From Atopsyche davidsoni (lineage: Eukaryota > Arthropoda > Insecta > Trichoptera > Hydrobiosidae), in NCBI GenBank assembly GCA_022113835.1, contig JAILWY010000007.1, positions 2,609,001-2,673,000 on the forward strand: DNA of 64,000 nt, written 5' to 3'. Below are positions 11,013 through 22,754 of this stretch, piece after piece. Position 1 is the stretch's first letter; each line of letters begins with the position of its first letter. Both the position numbers and the translations under genes were made by a program. The notes below the pieces were generated by a model that searched no databases, was not told the DNA's origin, and was given only the letters and a program-made list of their open reading frames with translations.

Positions 11013-14000
11013 TCTCACACACATAAACTCACGAATGAATTCATGCATATTGACTATTAATCATATATTAATAGAAATTAAATAAATCAGTAATATTATA
11101 TTGTTATGTGTTAGTATAAAATTACTACGTTACGTTAAATCAAAACTATTTGTTTATAAATATAAAGTATTGCAAAATAAACCGGTCCGTCGTAATTACA
11201 CTATCCCTTGTGGATAAACCGTCGTGAATAATATGCAACATAATATATAATTTACAACGGTACGTGACTTTCACGTCAATCTGGGCTGCATTATTGGTAA
11301 GAATTTAATCCAGAATAGTGAAAATGAACGCTAGATAATGGGAAAATCACAGATCCAAAGGCACTCGTTTTAAGCGTGCCTTATCAAAAGTTTAAATTTT
11401 TTAGTAGGCAGGTAATGTTTATAAATTTAAAAAAACATCACTTTCTAATTATAAAACTTGATTATACAATATATTTGTGTATTCATATATAAATCAACGG
11501 AAAAAACTTTGACATAAGTGTGATTTAAACTCATACTTCTGCAAGTATCGTTGTCCAGTGCTTTTTGGTAATTGAACTTCTGTGTCGCTGTCCTTTTTAT
11601 GGTATTTTACATTTTTTATGATTACGAGTCTGTGTATGTTTTGTCTTTGTGTCGAATGTGCAAATTCCGACGTTTCAAAGAATCGCATACAAATTTAGTA
11701 GTAATGAATATAAAATATGGTTTACTTGGTGTCGAATACGTTTCAAAGTAATCGATCGATACATGACAGGGCGAGAAAAATTAATTACGTAATTTCACGT
11801 GTGAAATGATTTCCGCAATACACATTGTGTAAATTAAACTGCCATCACACGTTGCGGCATAACCGATAAACGAACTGTAGATAATCAATACCGCAGTTTT
11901 TAACGTTACTTAGTTAGGTATAACCATAAAAAAAAACACCCAAAATAAATGGACGCTTTGAAATTATATTTGAATTGATAATCAACAAGGTTTCAGTGTT
12001 GCTGAAGCATAGTTTACGTGGATCAACTTTATATTAATTTTTTTTTTTTTTTTTTTAACTTTACACTTATTAAAAAAGGGGACTTGTATCAAATGTATAA
12101 CAAAGTCACGTGACTGGCGTTTGTCCAGTGGCGGCGTGGCTTTGTGACACGATACCAGGCTGCTGATGACAAACACGCTCTTTCTCACTTTCTGAGAACA
12201 ATAAAGTCGGTTTAATTAAATAATTTACAATTTCATTTGACTGTGACGCCACTGGTGCAGACACGCTATTTCAAGCAATTTGAAAACTGATGTTACCTGC
12301 GAAGTGCCTATATGTCTGGACATGGTAATTAAATTTATACAATAATTTACAATGTTGTGTGACCGTAACGTGGTCATAGTATATACCGTTTGTGAATAAC
12401 AGGTATTACTTAAAAATAAAAAATAAAAAAATTTAAATATAACATTTCTGAATATGATGCTTTGGTTGACGAAATAAATAATATTCTTAGTAAAATTAAT
12501 TATTTTGCATATTATGAATATATATAAAACGTTGTAATAAATAACAACTGAGTTATTCCTGATAATGAACTAAATGATAACTGTACAATCGTAATTGGTA
12601 AGTATTTATATATTTTTACGAAAGTCGCGTAATCATATTTGAAAAATATTAAAATGAAAGCCTTTTTTTGACTACTATCATGTTTGAAACAAACGAGCCA
12701 AATGATATTGACTTTACAGTGTATACAATTTTTTTTAAGGTAATAAAGCATGTAAAAATCCTCATTTATAAAATTACTTTATATGTATTTATTCATTCAA
12801 CAGTTGTATTTTTAAAATACTGTTAAAACTTATCAGGCAATTTCATTAATTTTCACACCGCGTATATGTTTAGGTAAGGTTAGGAATCCCAAATAAAAGA
12901 AGTTCAACTCATCATGACGTCGAAAAACATGTTATTTCCAATACTTAAACAAAGAAAAAATATTTATACGTTTCTAGCTGAAAAGCAATTTTTAACGTAT
13001 TTCCTGTTATCAACGAAGTTAATTTATTAGAATAATTCCGCCTCATCACAAATCAACATATAGCTTTCATAAACACGGCTTAACCCTTCAGTTGGTTACG
13101 AACCATGACAAACGGCGAGCATCCATTACCTGCCCCTTAATGATCGTCCATCAATACCCCATCCAGGTGGCAGGGGGGTGAAGGGGTTAACTATTAAATG
13201 CGTGGACTTCTGTTGGAGTGCCACCCCGGTGATTTTTTATAACGCAGTTTGGGGTTGAACGACGATTGCTGTTATTATTAAAATATCCACCCTTGTGGTA
13301 ATTCCGAAAATTACAATATAATAGATAATTGAATCGTACTGTTAAGTCATAAAAACTCAGGGAATGATATAAATATATATTTCAATGATTAAAAGCCTAC
13401 ATACAACCTCAACCCTTTAATTTGTGAAGTTGCTAAATTTGTGATTTTAAATAAAACGCCACTTAGTTATATTTAGATTTAAATCTACTTTGACTATATT
13501 GATTGAAATTTACGTAAATCCAATCGAAAGCCTGCCCTCGAGTTGAATTATCTGTTCACAGACAATGCAAATATTTTACGAGGACTTATTCAAATAATTA
13601 TACACAAACGTGAAGTGGAGATTGCATGCGTTAAAGCCAATTCGGTAACACTTTTGCGGTTTTAGTATTGCCAAAGAGATAACAACAGCGTGAAAAATAC
13701 AAAAAAAAGTTGATTTATTTAATAATATTATTCACTAACTTTAAAAGTTTTAATAGTAAAGTGTATTCATTTTGCGACTGTGATATTTTTTTTAGAGAAT
13801 ATCATTTGATATATATTCAAAGCAACTATCTGTTTATACTTTTAATTATGCGCTCATCAATTCATCATTAAACAATTTAAGTATTAGTTTCAATTTCACG
13901 ACACTTTTTAAGTCACTCGAAGTAAATAGCCTTAATTGATATATTTGGCAGTTTATTTTAAAGTTACGGGAGATAGAGCTTTAAGTCTCGTCGGTCTTGC

Positions 14001-15385
14001 ACTTCACCCAGAAATCTGCCGATGACGTCACTCAGCACAATCACAATCGCAGTTTTGTTCGCTTCAAACGCTGATTATAATTAACTTTGATACAGAAACT
14101 GAGTGTGTGGTGAGGCCGGCAGTTTCCCAATAACGACACAAGTAGAGATAACTCAATAAAAAGTGACTGGCGGTAACGATTTTAATTCCGAGCCTGCTGA
14201 TTACTAACGAATGAAATCATTTTTTTTTCTTTTCACATAAATGTATTTTGTATCCTGCTTTTATTTTTTTTTTTATGAATTGCGACTGTTTTAATTGTGT
14301 AAAGTCTTTTTGGAATCCTTTGTTTTGCACCTGTCGTCTGTTGATTACTACAGCAACAACTAGTTACCTTTATATCAACTCTCTCTGTCTCATCAGCACT
14401 TTTTTATGTAATTACATTTTTTTAACAAGTTAGAGCTCTCGTTTCCGAAAAAAAGGTATATTTATTAATTATAAAATTGCATGCTAAATAGACAAAACTT
14501 TCTTTCTCCTGAAAATTGTTGATTTACGTCGCTACCTGAAATATCAAATGCAGGGTATAATAAATACAGAGATGCCATAACTAGCATTATTTACTCCAAA
14601 AACTAGTCGTGCATACTGAATTTGATGTGCGGAATTCGTTTCAGTATCCAGAACATTCAATGCTATTTATTTCGAATAAAATTAATGGAACAGATGCGTT
14701 TGGTCGCCTGAAAAATGTTGCACAGAGGCAGTTACTGGGAAATACACGCCATTTGTCTGCAAACGACTATTTTGGTGTTTGTCGCTCAAGTATCGAATTG
14801 CATAATATTTACAAAAAATAAAATTTATTCATTAATACAAACAGTGAACAGAAATATTTTAAACGTGTAAGATTTACACGCACAAGTATTTTTTGATTAT
14901 ACTTCTGTAGACCTGTGACTATAAAAAAAACACCCTAATACATAAAATAAAAATACGCTTTTGGTATGTTACGATTCTGTTGTATGTTGTGCCGTACACT
15001 AATTTGATTACACAATGTACTTCCTTAGTATGTTTTTTTTAAATTTTTTTTTGTTAAATCCTTTCAGCAAACGTATAGAATATATGTAACAAGAATAGAG
15101 ACCCACAAGGATTCGATCCCTCGTCGAGTCCCTTCGCTCGCAAGTTGTCGGACCGGTTGGCATTTTTGCGCCGAGAAGGCTCACCGCGTTGGGTATCAAA
15201 TGGTGCGAGAACATCGCGGCGGTCGCTTTTGCATCAGCTGTGATTTATAACGCATTGTGAAGACCTGCACCCCTTTTTGGAACCTTTGTGTTATTATATT
15301 CAGCGATCGATGGCCGCAGCCTGCTTGTATTATCATTTTTACTGAATATTTATAATTTTAAACAATTACACACAGTATCAAGATA
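11013..15385. other. AT-rich non-coding stretch
   Basis: No gene supported. GC-richer patches lie at about 13090-13240 (with GGTGGCAGGGGGGTGAAGGGG) and 13985-14120. The latter contains TGACGTCA, a perfect CRE/ATF palindrome. A poly-T run lies near 12039-12057. Short frames such as 14609-14821 match nothing I recognise. Confidence 0.45.
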
Positions 15386-15390
15386 TCAGG

Positions 15391-16101
15391 ATAATTTTGA
15401 AAAAGTGGCGATTTATTTCTCTAGTCTCCTTTTAGCTCGATACACTTGACCCAGCGATGCTCCAACTTCTTAATACGTTTTCTCGAGGTGTGCAAAGTAG
15501 GCCTCCGTGGCGGCGATGACCTCCTCATTCGCCTTAAATTTCTGCCCTGCGAGTGACTTTTTCTAGTTTGGAATCAAAAAATAATCGCACGGGGCCAAAT
15601 CTGGAGAATACGGTGGATGAGGGAGCAGTTCGTAGTGCAATTCGATCAATTTGTGTGAGGAGTGAGCCGGTGCGTTGTCATGGTGGAAGAGCACTTTTTT
15701 CTTCGCCAAATGGGGCCGTTTTTATCTGCAAGTCGGCGTCGAATTGGCCCAATAATTCGGCATAGTTTACAACTCCAGGTAGTCAATGTAGATCACACCT
15801 TGTGAATCCCAGAAAACGGTGGCCATCACCTAGCCATTTTCGAGGCACCTGGGCGTGGCTCATCAAAAACCGACGTGCGACCACGTTGAAACTCTTTAAA
15901 CTAATTTTTGACGGTCGCCATCGAAGGAGAAGAGTCACCGTTTACAGCATCCAAGCGCTCTTTAATTTCGCTGCGTGATTTCCCCTCCAAAAACAAGAAT
16001 TGACAGTAGCTGTCTACGAGAATGTACTACACGATAGTAATCTCTCTTACGATACTAGCACCATCGGGCGGTGAGGCTATGTACTTATCGGACCGCCCTC
16101 G
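15391..16101 (-). mobile_element. Mariner (irritans-type) copy 1, internally deleted
   Basis: The minus strand encodes pieces of a mariner DD34D transposase. An N-terminal helix-turn-helix piece (KERLDAVNGDSSPSM, then FKEFQRGRTSVFDEPRPGA) lies at about 15850-16025. After it comes VMATVFWDSQGVIYIDYLE, then HDNAPAHSS with the second catalytic Asp, and HPPYSPDLAPCDYF with the third. About a third of the protein between the N-terminal domain and the catalytic core, including the first Asp (DETW), is missing. Several stops and frameshifts interrupt the rest. The 5' terminal repeat GTACTTATCGGACCGCCCTC ends at 16101 next to TA. The 3' terminal repeat is lost. It is a dead copy of about 0.7 kb against about 1.3 kb for the family. 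Confidence 0.93.
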
Positions 16102-16337
16102 TATGTGTTCAAAAGCAGGTGTTATAAAATATTTTTAGTGATTCGACGCTTTTCAATCAACAGGTTAATTGTTCACGCAATATTTAGATAATCGATTCGA
16201 TTTGAAACGATGAAAAAAAATAAACAACATTTTTGCAGCCCGGATGAATCCCACCAGGGTTTGTTCAAAATATCAAATGCTCATAGATTATATTCATCAA
16301 CTTTAAAAATACTTGCTATTGAACATATACTCTAATA

Positions 16338-16440
16338 TTTTATTGTAGTTCAGTGGTTAGCACGCCTGTTTAAAATAACGCAAATGACGGGGACATTTCA
16401 ATACGGAAGCAGTCGCCTCGAGTTTTACATATTTCCCATT
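16338..16440 (+). repeat. tRNA-derived SINE remnant
   Basis: TAGTTCAGTGGTTAGCACGC resembles a tRNA D-arm and Pol III A-box. About 50 bases later, a degraded B-box region (GGGGACATTTCAATACGG) is followed by GCAGTCGCC and GAGTTTT. That arrangement fits a tRNA-related SINE, not a real tRNA: the T-arm does not pair and no acceptor stem closes. Confidence 0.5.
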
Positions 16441-17055
16441 GCGTGTTTTGGGCTTTTTACTATAATGAATAGATGAAATAAGTTCATGTATAGATTTTTC
16501 CGCATCGAAACATGGAATTTATACGAAACGAAATATAATATGGAAAATACCTTTGTCTGGAATCGTAAATAGCTGGTGATCCATACTGAAATAATCAATT
16601 GAACGAGTAGAAAAGTAAACTTACCATTTTAAGCAGAAATAGCGGTGTCTTGTTTGACCATAAATTAGAAGTTCTTACCTGTAATAATAGAAAAAAAAAA
16701 TTATTAGTTAACAAAAAAAAACTATTAGCTTTCTTTTTGGAATGAAATAAATAATTGAAAAAACCATGTAACTGAAACAGTTAATGGAGTATATTTTGAA
16801 TTATGAAATATTGAATGGTTTGTGAAACTGCACGCCCTTGATGAATAGCCATTTTGATAAAGTTGTTCAAACATAATACGTACTCGTTATATATAAATAA
16901 ATGAATTCATTTCACCACCATTATTACGATATAAATCATCACATACCATTCCCAACCACACGGCGGGTACTGCTTTTTGTTGTACTGTAGATGTTATCTC
17001 TATTTTTATACATTTATCACCCTTTATGCAGTAGTTTGAATGGGGGAAACGAGCA

Positions 17056-17110
17056 ATTAAACCGCCTCGTGATGCAGTGGTTAACGCGCTTGCCTGACGA
17101 CAGAAGCCAA
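17056..17110 (+). repeat. Truncated tRNA-derived SINE head
   Basis: CGCCTCGTGATGCAGTGG followed by TTAACGCGCTTGCCTGACGA has the layout of a tRNA acceptor/D-arm with an A-box-like GATGCAGTGG. No B-box or T-arm follows. I read it as a 5'-only SINE fragment. Confidence 0.5.
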
Positions 17111-17213
17111 GAGGCATTAAACATTAACAATGTTCCCTTAGATTTTTGCCTCACAGTCAGCTGTAGGATGCTTTATTTAATGCTTCGAAAAATAAGACCA
17201 AAATAGGCTTTTT

Positions 17214-17426
17214 TTACCACCGTCGGCAGTTCTTTTTCTCTGCGCATTCTAAACAAAACTCGACTCCATAGAGAAGAACTGAGACGACATAACATTCGGT
17301 GAATCTCCAGCAAGTTTTCACTGTTGTGTCTCTTGCATATAATACTTTTCTCAAATTGTTAAATGTACTACGTGTATTTAACGATAAGGCAATTACTGTT
17401 CCTTTTAAATAATAGGATGCTTGCAA
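17214..17426 (-). pseudogene. LINE reverse transcriptase fragment
   Basis: The minus-strand frame reads FNNLRKVLYARDTTVKTC, then ECYVVSVLLYGVEFCLE. This resembles the conserved block just downstream of the catalytic core in RTE/CR1-like LINE reverse transcriptases, where a CYVFSVLLYGAE-type motif precedes the thumb region. The frame is only about 70 codons and stops after CRRW. The palm motifs (including YADD) and the endonuclease are absent. It is a truncated, inactive insertion, one of several broken elements between 15.4 and 23.4 kb. LINE superfamily assignment is tentative. Confidence 0.75.
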
Positions 17427-17446
17427 TATACAAATTCAGTAAATTC

Positions 17447-17945
17447 ATTCAGTTTATCTGATTATTTTGTTTTAACTCATGTACATAACTCAATAATGAA
17501 AATTCGAAAACTAAGCCCCAACAACCTGCGCGCAGGATCAGGGTATACCCACAAACCATTTTACAACCTAAACAGCTATTGCAAGTTTACCAAATAAAAA
17601 ATATTCAAAAATTGAAATTTTATTTATATTTTATCCGAGTTGAGATGTCCGGCTAGCGAAGCGATACAAAGCAAGCGGGCCTAGATATACTAGAAACAGT
17701 GAATTCGGTATGTGACGAACGAAAAACGAAAGGCTCGAGTCAGTTCAGTTTATCTTATTATTTTTTTATTACCTCACGTACATAACTCAACAAGTAAGTT
17801 TACCAAATGAAAAAATTGAAATTTTATTTATATTTTATCCGAGTTGAGATGTCCGGCTAGCGAAGCGATACAAAGCAAGCGGGCCTAGATATACTAGGAA
17901 CAGTTAATTCGGTATGTGACGAACGAAAAACAAAAGGCTCGAGTG
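17447..17945. repeat. Partial tandem duplication, two units
   Basis: The stretch from AGTTTATCTGATTA (17451) to GGCTCGAG recurs from 17747 to 17943. The shared right part is almost identical: GTCCGGCTAGCGAAGCGATA and GCGGGCCTAGATATACTAG occur in both. Offsets are 296 bases at the left edge and 204 further right, so unit 2 lacks about 92 bases present in unit 1. It is a local duplication, not coding. Unit 2 runs directly into the GC-rich block at 17946. Confidence 0.9.
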
Positions 17946-18090
17946 CGGTCTGGCCGCTGATGATGAAGACATTACCTGCCAGGTGGGGGGGGCGGCGGCG
18001 CGGGCGGTCCCGGGTCAGTGTCCGCCCGGCCCGAGGCTCCGGTCCAGTCAGCGCACCGGAGCCCCACCGAGCCGCATTTTGCGGAACAAC
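17946..18090. other. Short, very GC-rich block
   Basis: Dense G/C sequence with GGTGGGGGGGGCGGCGGCGC and CCGGCCCGAGGCTCCGG. It joins the end of the tandem duplication. The preceding phrase GATGAAGACATTA also occurs at about 22160, before the next GC-rich block, so the two may share an origin. No coding call can be supported. Confidence 0.4.
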
Positions 18091-18180
18091 GATGCTTAAA
18101 ACGCTTAGACGTCTCGTAAAAAATGTCTATTTATCTCTGTTTATAAATTAAAAAAAGATACTGTGGCAGTCAGTACCCAT

Positions 18181-18757
18181 GAGGGCGGTCCGATAAGTAC
18201 TTAGCCTACATATGAAAAACGAAATTTTTTGAAGAGTGTCGATCTATTTCTCAAAATAGTCTCGTTTTAGCTCGATACACTTGACCCAGCGATGCTCCAA
18301 CTTTTTAATACGTTTTTTCGGGGTCTGCAAAGTAGGCCTCCGTGGCGGCGATGATCTCCTCATTCGATTTAACATGGGGCCAAATCTGGAGAGTACGGTG
18401 GATGGGGGAGCAGTTCGTAGTGCAATTCGACGCGGAGATGTGAGCCGGTGCGTTGTCTAGTGGAAGAGCATTTTTTTCTTCGCCAAATAGGGCCGTTTTT
18501 TCTGCAATTCGGCGTCGAATTGGCCCAATAATTCGGCATAGTAGAGTCCTGTGACCGGTTTGCCCATCTCCAGGTAGTCAATGTGGATCGCACCTTGTGA
18601 ATGCCAGAAAACGGTGGCCATCACCTTTCCGGCCGATAGAACAGTCTTCGCCTTCTTCGGAGCACGTTCGCCGGGTGAAGTCCACTGTTTCAACTGTTCC
18701 TTAGTCTCTAGTGTATAGCAGTGGATCCATGTTTCGTACATCAAACACCTGCACCGA
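18181..18757 (-). mobile_element. Mariner (irritans-type) copy 2, 5'-truncated and frameshifted
   Basis: The 3' terminal repeat GAGGGCGGTCCGATAAGTAC begins at 18181. On the minus strand the transposase catalytic domain reads ETWIHCYTLETKEQLKQW (the first catalytic Asp position is changed), PGERAPKKAKTVLSAGK, VMATVFWHSQGAIHIDYLE and GLYYAELLGQFDAELQKKRP. It then shifts frame through a damaged HDNAPAH block to HPPYSPDLAPC. The segment after SPDLAPC is deleted, joining directly to EEIIAATEAYFA. The whole N-terminal domain and 5' terminal repeat are absent, and the element ends near 18757 against other repeat DNA. It belongs to the same subfamily and orientation as copy 1 but has different lesions. 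It is inactive. Confidence 0.93.
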
Positions 18758-18875
18758 TCTTCGAATCAGCCGCCAGCGAAGCGATAGAGATTCGTGTGAC
18801 AATACGTATCCACTCCTTCTCGCGTCAGAGATCACCATGATCCGTCCCACCTGGTGATACATCTCACCTGAGAGG

Positions 18876-19095
18876 CACAAGCCTCTCCGGGTCATCCTGA
18901 ACAAAATCCTACACTGGGCACTCAATGCCTCGTGGTTCGCTCAACTCCACTGAGATACAAAAATCAAAACGATCCACGAGGTCATTATAGACCTCGTCCA
19001 CTCTTTCTAAATCTCCACCCCGTTAGTCGCAAACCCATCGATCAGTTCCTTTCTCGAGTATAACCTCGAAGACTGCCTCTTCAAAAAAAGGCCAA
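18876..19095 (+). pseudogene. Jockey-like LINE C-terminal fragment
   Basis: The plus strand reads HKPLRVILNKILHWALN, then ASWFAQLH, stop, DTKIKTIHEVIIDLVHSF, stop, ISTPLVANPSISSFLEYN. This resembles the end of Jockey-clade ORF2, where an APWFVRN-type motif precedes a short helical tail (IHRDLxIxTIxEVI) and a closing HPNPLI-like stretch. Two in-frame stops show it is dead. The upstream part is missing and is replaced by the mariner copy. The clade call is by motif memory. Confidence 0.7.
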
Positions 19096-19288
19096 AAGCC
19101 AAAAAATATTGCGATTGCCACATATTAGATGAATAAATCTCGCGTCAGAGACCTCGCGGCATCGTAGCAGTAACCACTTATAGTTTCATCTTGTATAGTT
19201 ATAGATAATATATTACGAATACGCAAAATATTTCGCCAGCCTTTTGATTTTGAACCTCAAATTATCCTAACCAACATTCTCACATCCA

Positions 19289-19546
19289 CGGCAAAAATAC
19301 CATGGATTGACCGCGTCACAAATGAAAGAGTCATGCATGGAATGCGCAAAGAAAGGGAGCTCTTGACGTTGGTAATGAAGCGAAAGGTATTATGGCCACA
19401 TTTTTCGCAACATGACATCCTGCAGCTGATTGTCCAAGGAAAAATCAAAGGAAAAAAGGGCACTGGATGAAGGAAATTTGCGTCAGCGACTAGAAGTCGA
19501 AAGTACAGCCGAATTAGTGAGACTTGCCTAGGATAGGAATATATTC
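19289..19546 (+). pseudogene. LINE reverse transcriptase C-terminal domain, frameshifted
   Basis: The plus strand reads KIPWIDRVTNERVMHGMRKE, then RELLTLVMKRKVLWPHF and DILQLIVQGKIKGKKGTG, stop. The expected continuation is in another frame: STAELVRLA, stop, DRNIF. This is the familiar tail of RTE/CR1-like LINE proteins (a SWTDRVTNEEV block, an ELL..I..GKI.GKRG.GR block, then a TAELFRLA.DR block). A frameshift and stops make it a pseudogene. It is a different LINE from the Jockey-like piece just upstream and may belong with the three tails at 23.2, 34.5 and 54.3 kb. Confidence 0.82.
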
Positions 19547-19599
19547 GATGAATCGACCATAAACTTCCTATGGGGAGAGGCACTAGATCAATGCGATTA

Positions 19600-20420
19600 A
19601 TTTGATAAAATTGATATTTCGTAAAAATACATCACCAGACTTTATTTTGATTATTTTTCTCCTTTGTGATTTGAGGTCTTTACACCCTCTACACCTGATA
19701 TAGCAGATAACGCATCATGACCCGAGATTTCAGTCGAAGTACACCTGAGCCCTACTGTGCAGTTTTTTGCTCAGCGACCCTGCCTCTAATGCTATAGCGA
19801 TTTGCGGAAATGGCTGTTAATAAATACTTGATTGAATTATATTCAAGTATTTTAAATGGTGTGACAAATAAATGGTGTGATAAAAAATGACAGATGTCAG
19901 ATTCGTTTTGCGTGCGGAGTTTTACAAACTATTTTATATAATGATCCTGTTACTTTTGGCTTCATACAAAATGTAATTTATAAGAGTTTATCAAAGATTA
20001 TTTTAATAATAAAATTATAAAATCTTACTGATATTTAATTTTGCATTTATAATAGCCAATCAACTCAAATTAATGGCTTTACTTCATTTTTCATTTGAAA
20101 AATAGCATGAAACTTAAAAAGTTTTTTGTGGTTGTTTTGTGTCACAATTCATACTACAGAAATTTATCTCATTTAGAGTAATTAAAAATTATGGAAGCTA
20201 CTAATGGTGTGGATTAAGGGCCGTGTCATTCTCTCAGCGTCTCGATAAAGTTTCTAAGGTGATTAAGAGACACCACCCTTGGCTGCGTAAAAAGTCTGCA
20301 CTGACCAAACCATCCCTCGAGATTCGTGTGACACGTTTTGTCAATCACAACCCCTCTGGAGTAATGAAGATTGATCATCGATTATAATCAACCCCTAATT
20401 TCGTATTTCTGTTAGCAAAA

Positions 20421-20481
<61 letters not shown>

Positions 20482-21246
20482 AAATATAAAAAATATAAAG
20501 CGGTTATTTAATATCAACGATTTCCACATTCGAAAGCATAACATGTAAATAATGCGTAGTATTATAATCAAGCCTTAGTTATTTATTTTAGTTCTCATTA
20601 TAAATAATTTACTCCATTAAAGACTAATAAGACAGCTCCCCTGAGTAAGTAATTGAGTAAAATAATTTAGCGACACTTGGTATCCATTTCTTAGGTACAG
20701 TAATATCCACATATTTGTTTTCTCCTACCAATTCGTTAACAGTCAGCTTATTTCCAGAATAACGACTGATTTGTTAATCTGTTCCGAGAATAACAGACTG
20801 GCAAGAATTTTCTCACTCAGACTGTGTGAGTCTGGCGTTAAATTAGTATGTGAGATAATGTTGCTATACCTATGAATAATTCGCAGAATTAATAATATCT
20901 TGGGAGAACCAAATACTTAGAAATTCGTGTTATTATGTTATAAAGTACAATCTAGTTACTCAGGAACAGTACTTTGCTTTCTAATGGAAAGGTTAGGAAT
21001 ATCTGAGGAATAAAGAAATAAATGTAATTTTTTGTTTTTTTATTCCTACTGCTGAAATTTGTTTTTCTTTAAATGCTGACACATATATGATTATATAAAT
21101 ATATATTTTTTTAATGTGTGAAATCTAGTTTTTATTATTAAAGCAACCGAGTTCTGTTTGTTTGCGTTTTAAAAAATCGCTGTCGTTTCTAGTGAGTTCA
21201 ATATATGAGCAAGTACTTAACATTATTTAAGATGTATAATAAATAT
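19600..21246. other. AT-rich stretch without recognised elements
   Basis: No gene or clear element remnant apart from the (AT)n tract. A GC-richer patch at about 20215-20350 has no coding signal. Confidence 0.4.
20424..20476. repeat. (AT)n microsatellite
   Basis: An uninterrupted TA dinucleotide run of about 53 bases, the longest in the window. Confidence 0.97.
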
Positions 21247-21249
21247 ATA

Positions 21250-21416
21250 GGGTGTCCAAAAAGAGTATCGGGTATTTGTTAGTTCTGTAAAACAAAAAGT
21301 ACTAGTAATCAAGTATTTTTTTTAATTGTTGATTATAAGAATACAAAATGGAAAATTATTTCGAAAAGATGATGTTATCCAAATGGTGACCGTTACGCTG
21401 CTGGCACTCTTCTAAT
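21250..21416 (-). mobile_element. 3' end of a mariner/Tc1-like element
   Basis: On the minus strand a transposase C-terminus reads RLEECQQRNGHHLDNIIFSK then stop. This is the usual ending of an insect mariner/Tc1-like group (CIENNGGHLEHLL-type). It is followed by a short AT-rich tail and the terminal repeat, whose plus-strand form GGGTGTCCAAAAAGAGTATC starts at 21250 after a TA. Everything upstream of the C-terminal 20 residues is missing. The break coincides with a (TA)n run into which the next element is inserted. Confidence 0.78.
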
Positions 21417-21433
21417 CTATATATATATATATA

Positions 21434-21980
21434 GGTTGTCCCAAAATTAACGCATGGTCGGAACAGTATTTTAATTTCGTCAACTGTGAAGAGATTAATT
21501 GAAAAATCCAGGGAGACTGGATTCGTTGGAGACGCTAAACACACTGGTCGTCCAAAAACAAGCCGTTCAAATGTCAATATCGAAGCAGTGCGTGACAATC
21601 CAGGAACCTCAATTCGGCGTCGTGGACAAGAACTGCAAATTTCAAGAAGCTCCCAACAGCGTATACTAACTAAATATCTGCGTCTACATGCTTACAAAAT
21701 TCAATTAACACAAGAACTGAAACCTAATGTCCACGCACAGCGAAGAGAGACGAAGTTAAAACACTATTCCGACCATATTTTGTATGAAATTTTCGAACTG
21801 CGGCTGCCAAGCTTTCATTATTTTTGAAATATTGTTCAATAATGAAGACACGTTATCGTGTAACGCTCCATTTTTACTAACCTTAAACTGTCAGCTGTTA
21901 AATTGTTTTTTTTAAGTGTTCCCAAAACTGTACTGCAAAAATGCGACAAATTCAAATCCTGCGTTAATTTTGGGATGTGT
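21434..21980 (+). mobile_element. Short mariner/Tc1-like element with partial transposase
   Basis: Inverted ends are TCCCAAAATTAACGCA at 21439-21454 and its exact complement at 21960-21975, with the left end abutting (TA)n. The plus strand encodes only the paired helix-turn-helix domain: KRLIEKSRETGFVGDAKHTG, then NPGTSIRRRGQELQISRSSQ, then RLHAYKIQLTQELKPN and HAQRR. The DDE catalytic core is entirely missing, with an abrupt change of sequence after ETKLKH (about residue 94 of the 113-codon frame 21486-21827). At about 0.55 kb it is an internally deleted derivative. It could still bind element ends, but cannot transpose by itself. Confidence 0.88.
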
Positions 21981-21999
21981 AGAGTATATATTTCAGTGG

Positions 22000-22310
22000 G
22001 GTAGCCGCATTACGCCGTGCCATTCGATAGTCGAATCGAATCCACCCGAGGCAGATGTCAGAGAGCGCCGGCTCCACCACACTCTCGGGGCCACACGGAC
22101 GGGCCGCGCGGGTGTGGGGAGGGATCGAGATGGAATTTGTGTCCGTCAGACCTGCTCGATGAAGACATTATCCCGGAATGGGCCTCGTGCGCACGCTGGA
22201 GGCTGTGTGCGGCCGTGCTCGGGTATTGGTGCATTAACTCCGGAGATAAGTGGCACCTACACGGCGTGCGGTTTGAAAAAAGGCCGTTCTCGGTTTAATG
22301 ATTAATGCCC
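22000..22310. other. GC-rich block downstream of the mariner/Tc1-like element
   Basis: CpG-rich sequence (GGCCACACGGACGGGCCGCG) overlapping two plus-strand frames of 93 and 129 codons in different registers, neither with family resemblance. It begins right after the transposon end and could be host regulatory DNA or part of an unrecognised repeat. Confidence 0.35.
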
Positions 22311-22754
22311 CCCTCTATATGAACGCCTCTCACGAAAAAAGCGCACAAATAAAATATTTTTATTATAATAAATAAATACGAGGGATTGCATAAATATACT
22401 CGTTATTTGTATATATGAGAACAGTCTTTTTAGTTAAAAATAATGTATGTTCAAAATAATTATTTCCATAGTAATTTACATACATTAACACGTAGTTCTC
22501 GATTCAGTTTAAAATAATTAATTTTATTTTATAAATGCAAGAATTTGCTGGCGTATTTAAACACTTTTATTAAATTAAAAAAAAATAATTATTCCTGCAT
22601 ACTCATGAATAATATTTATCGACATTTTGAAACCTATATAGAATAATGATTTTTTTTATCGGAGTGTTGAATAAAATTAATTGAGAGATTTTCAGAATTG
22701 ATAGAATCATTAACGAAATCATGTCGGTCTGTCAGATTGTATTAAAAAAATAAT

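Noticed and set aside
15391..18757. An active mariner transposase
   Set aside because: Both copies have large deletions, stops and frameshifts and lack one terminal repeat.
22000..22305. 93- and 129-codon plus frames as a gene
   Set aside because: Two different registers are open through the same GC-rich block, so openness reflects low stop frequency, and no family similarity is visible.
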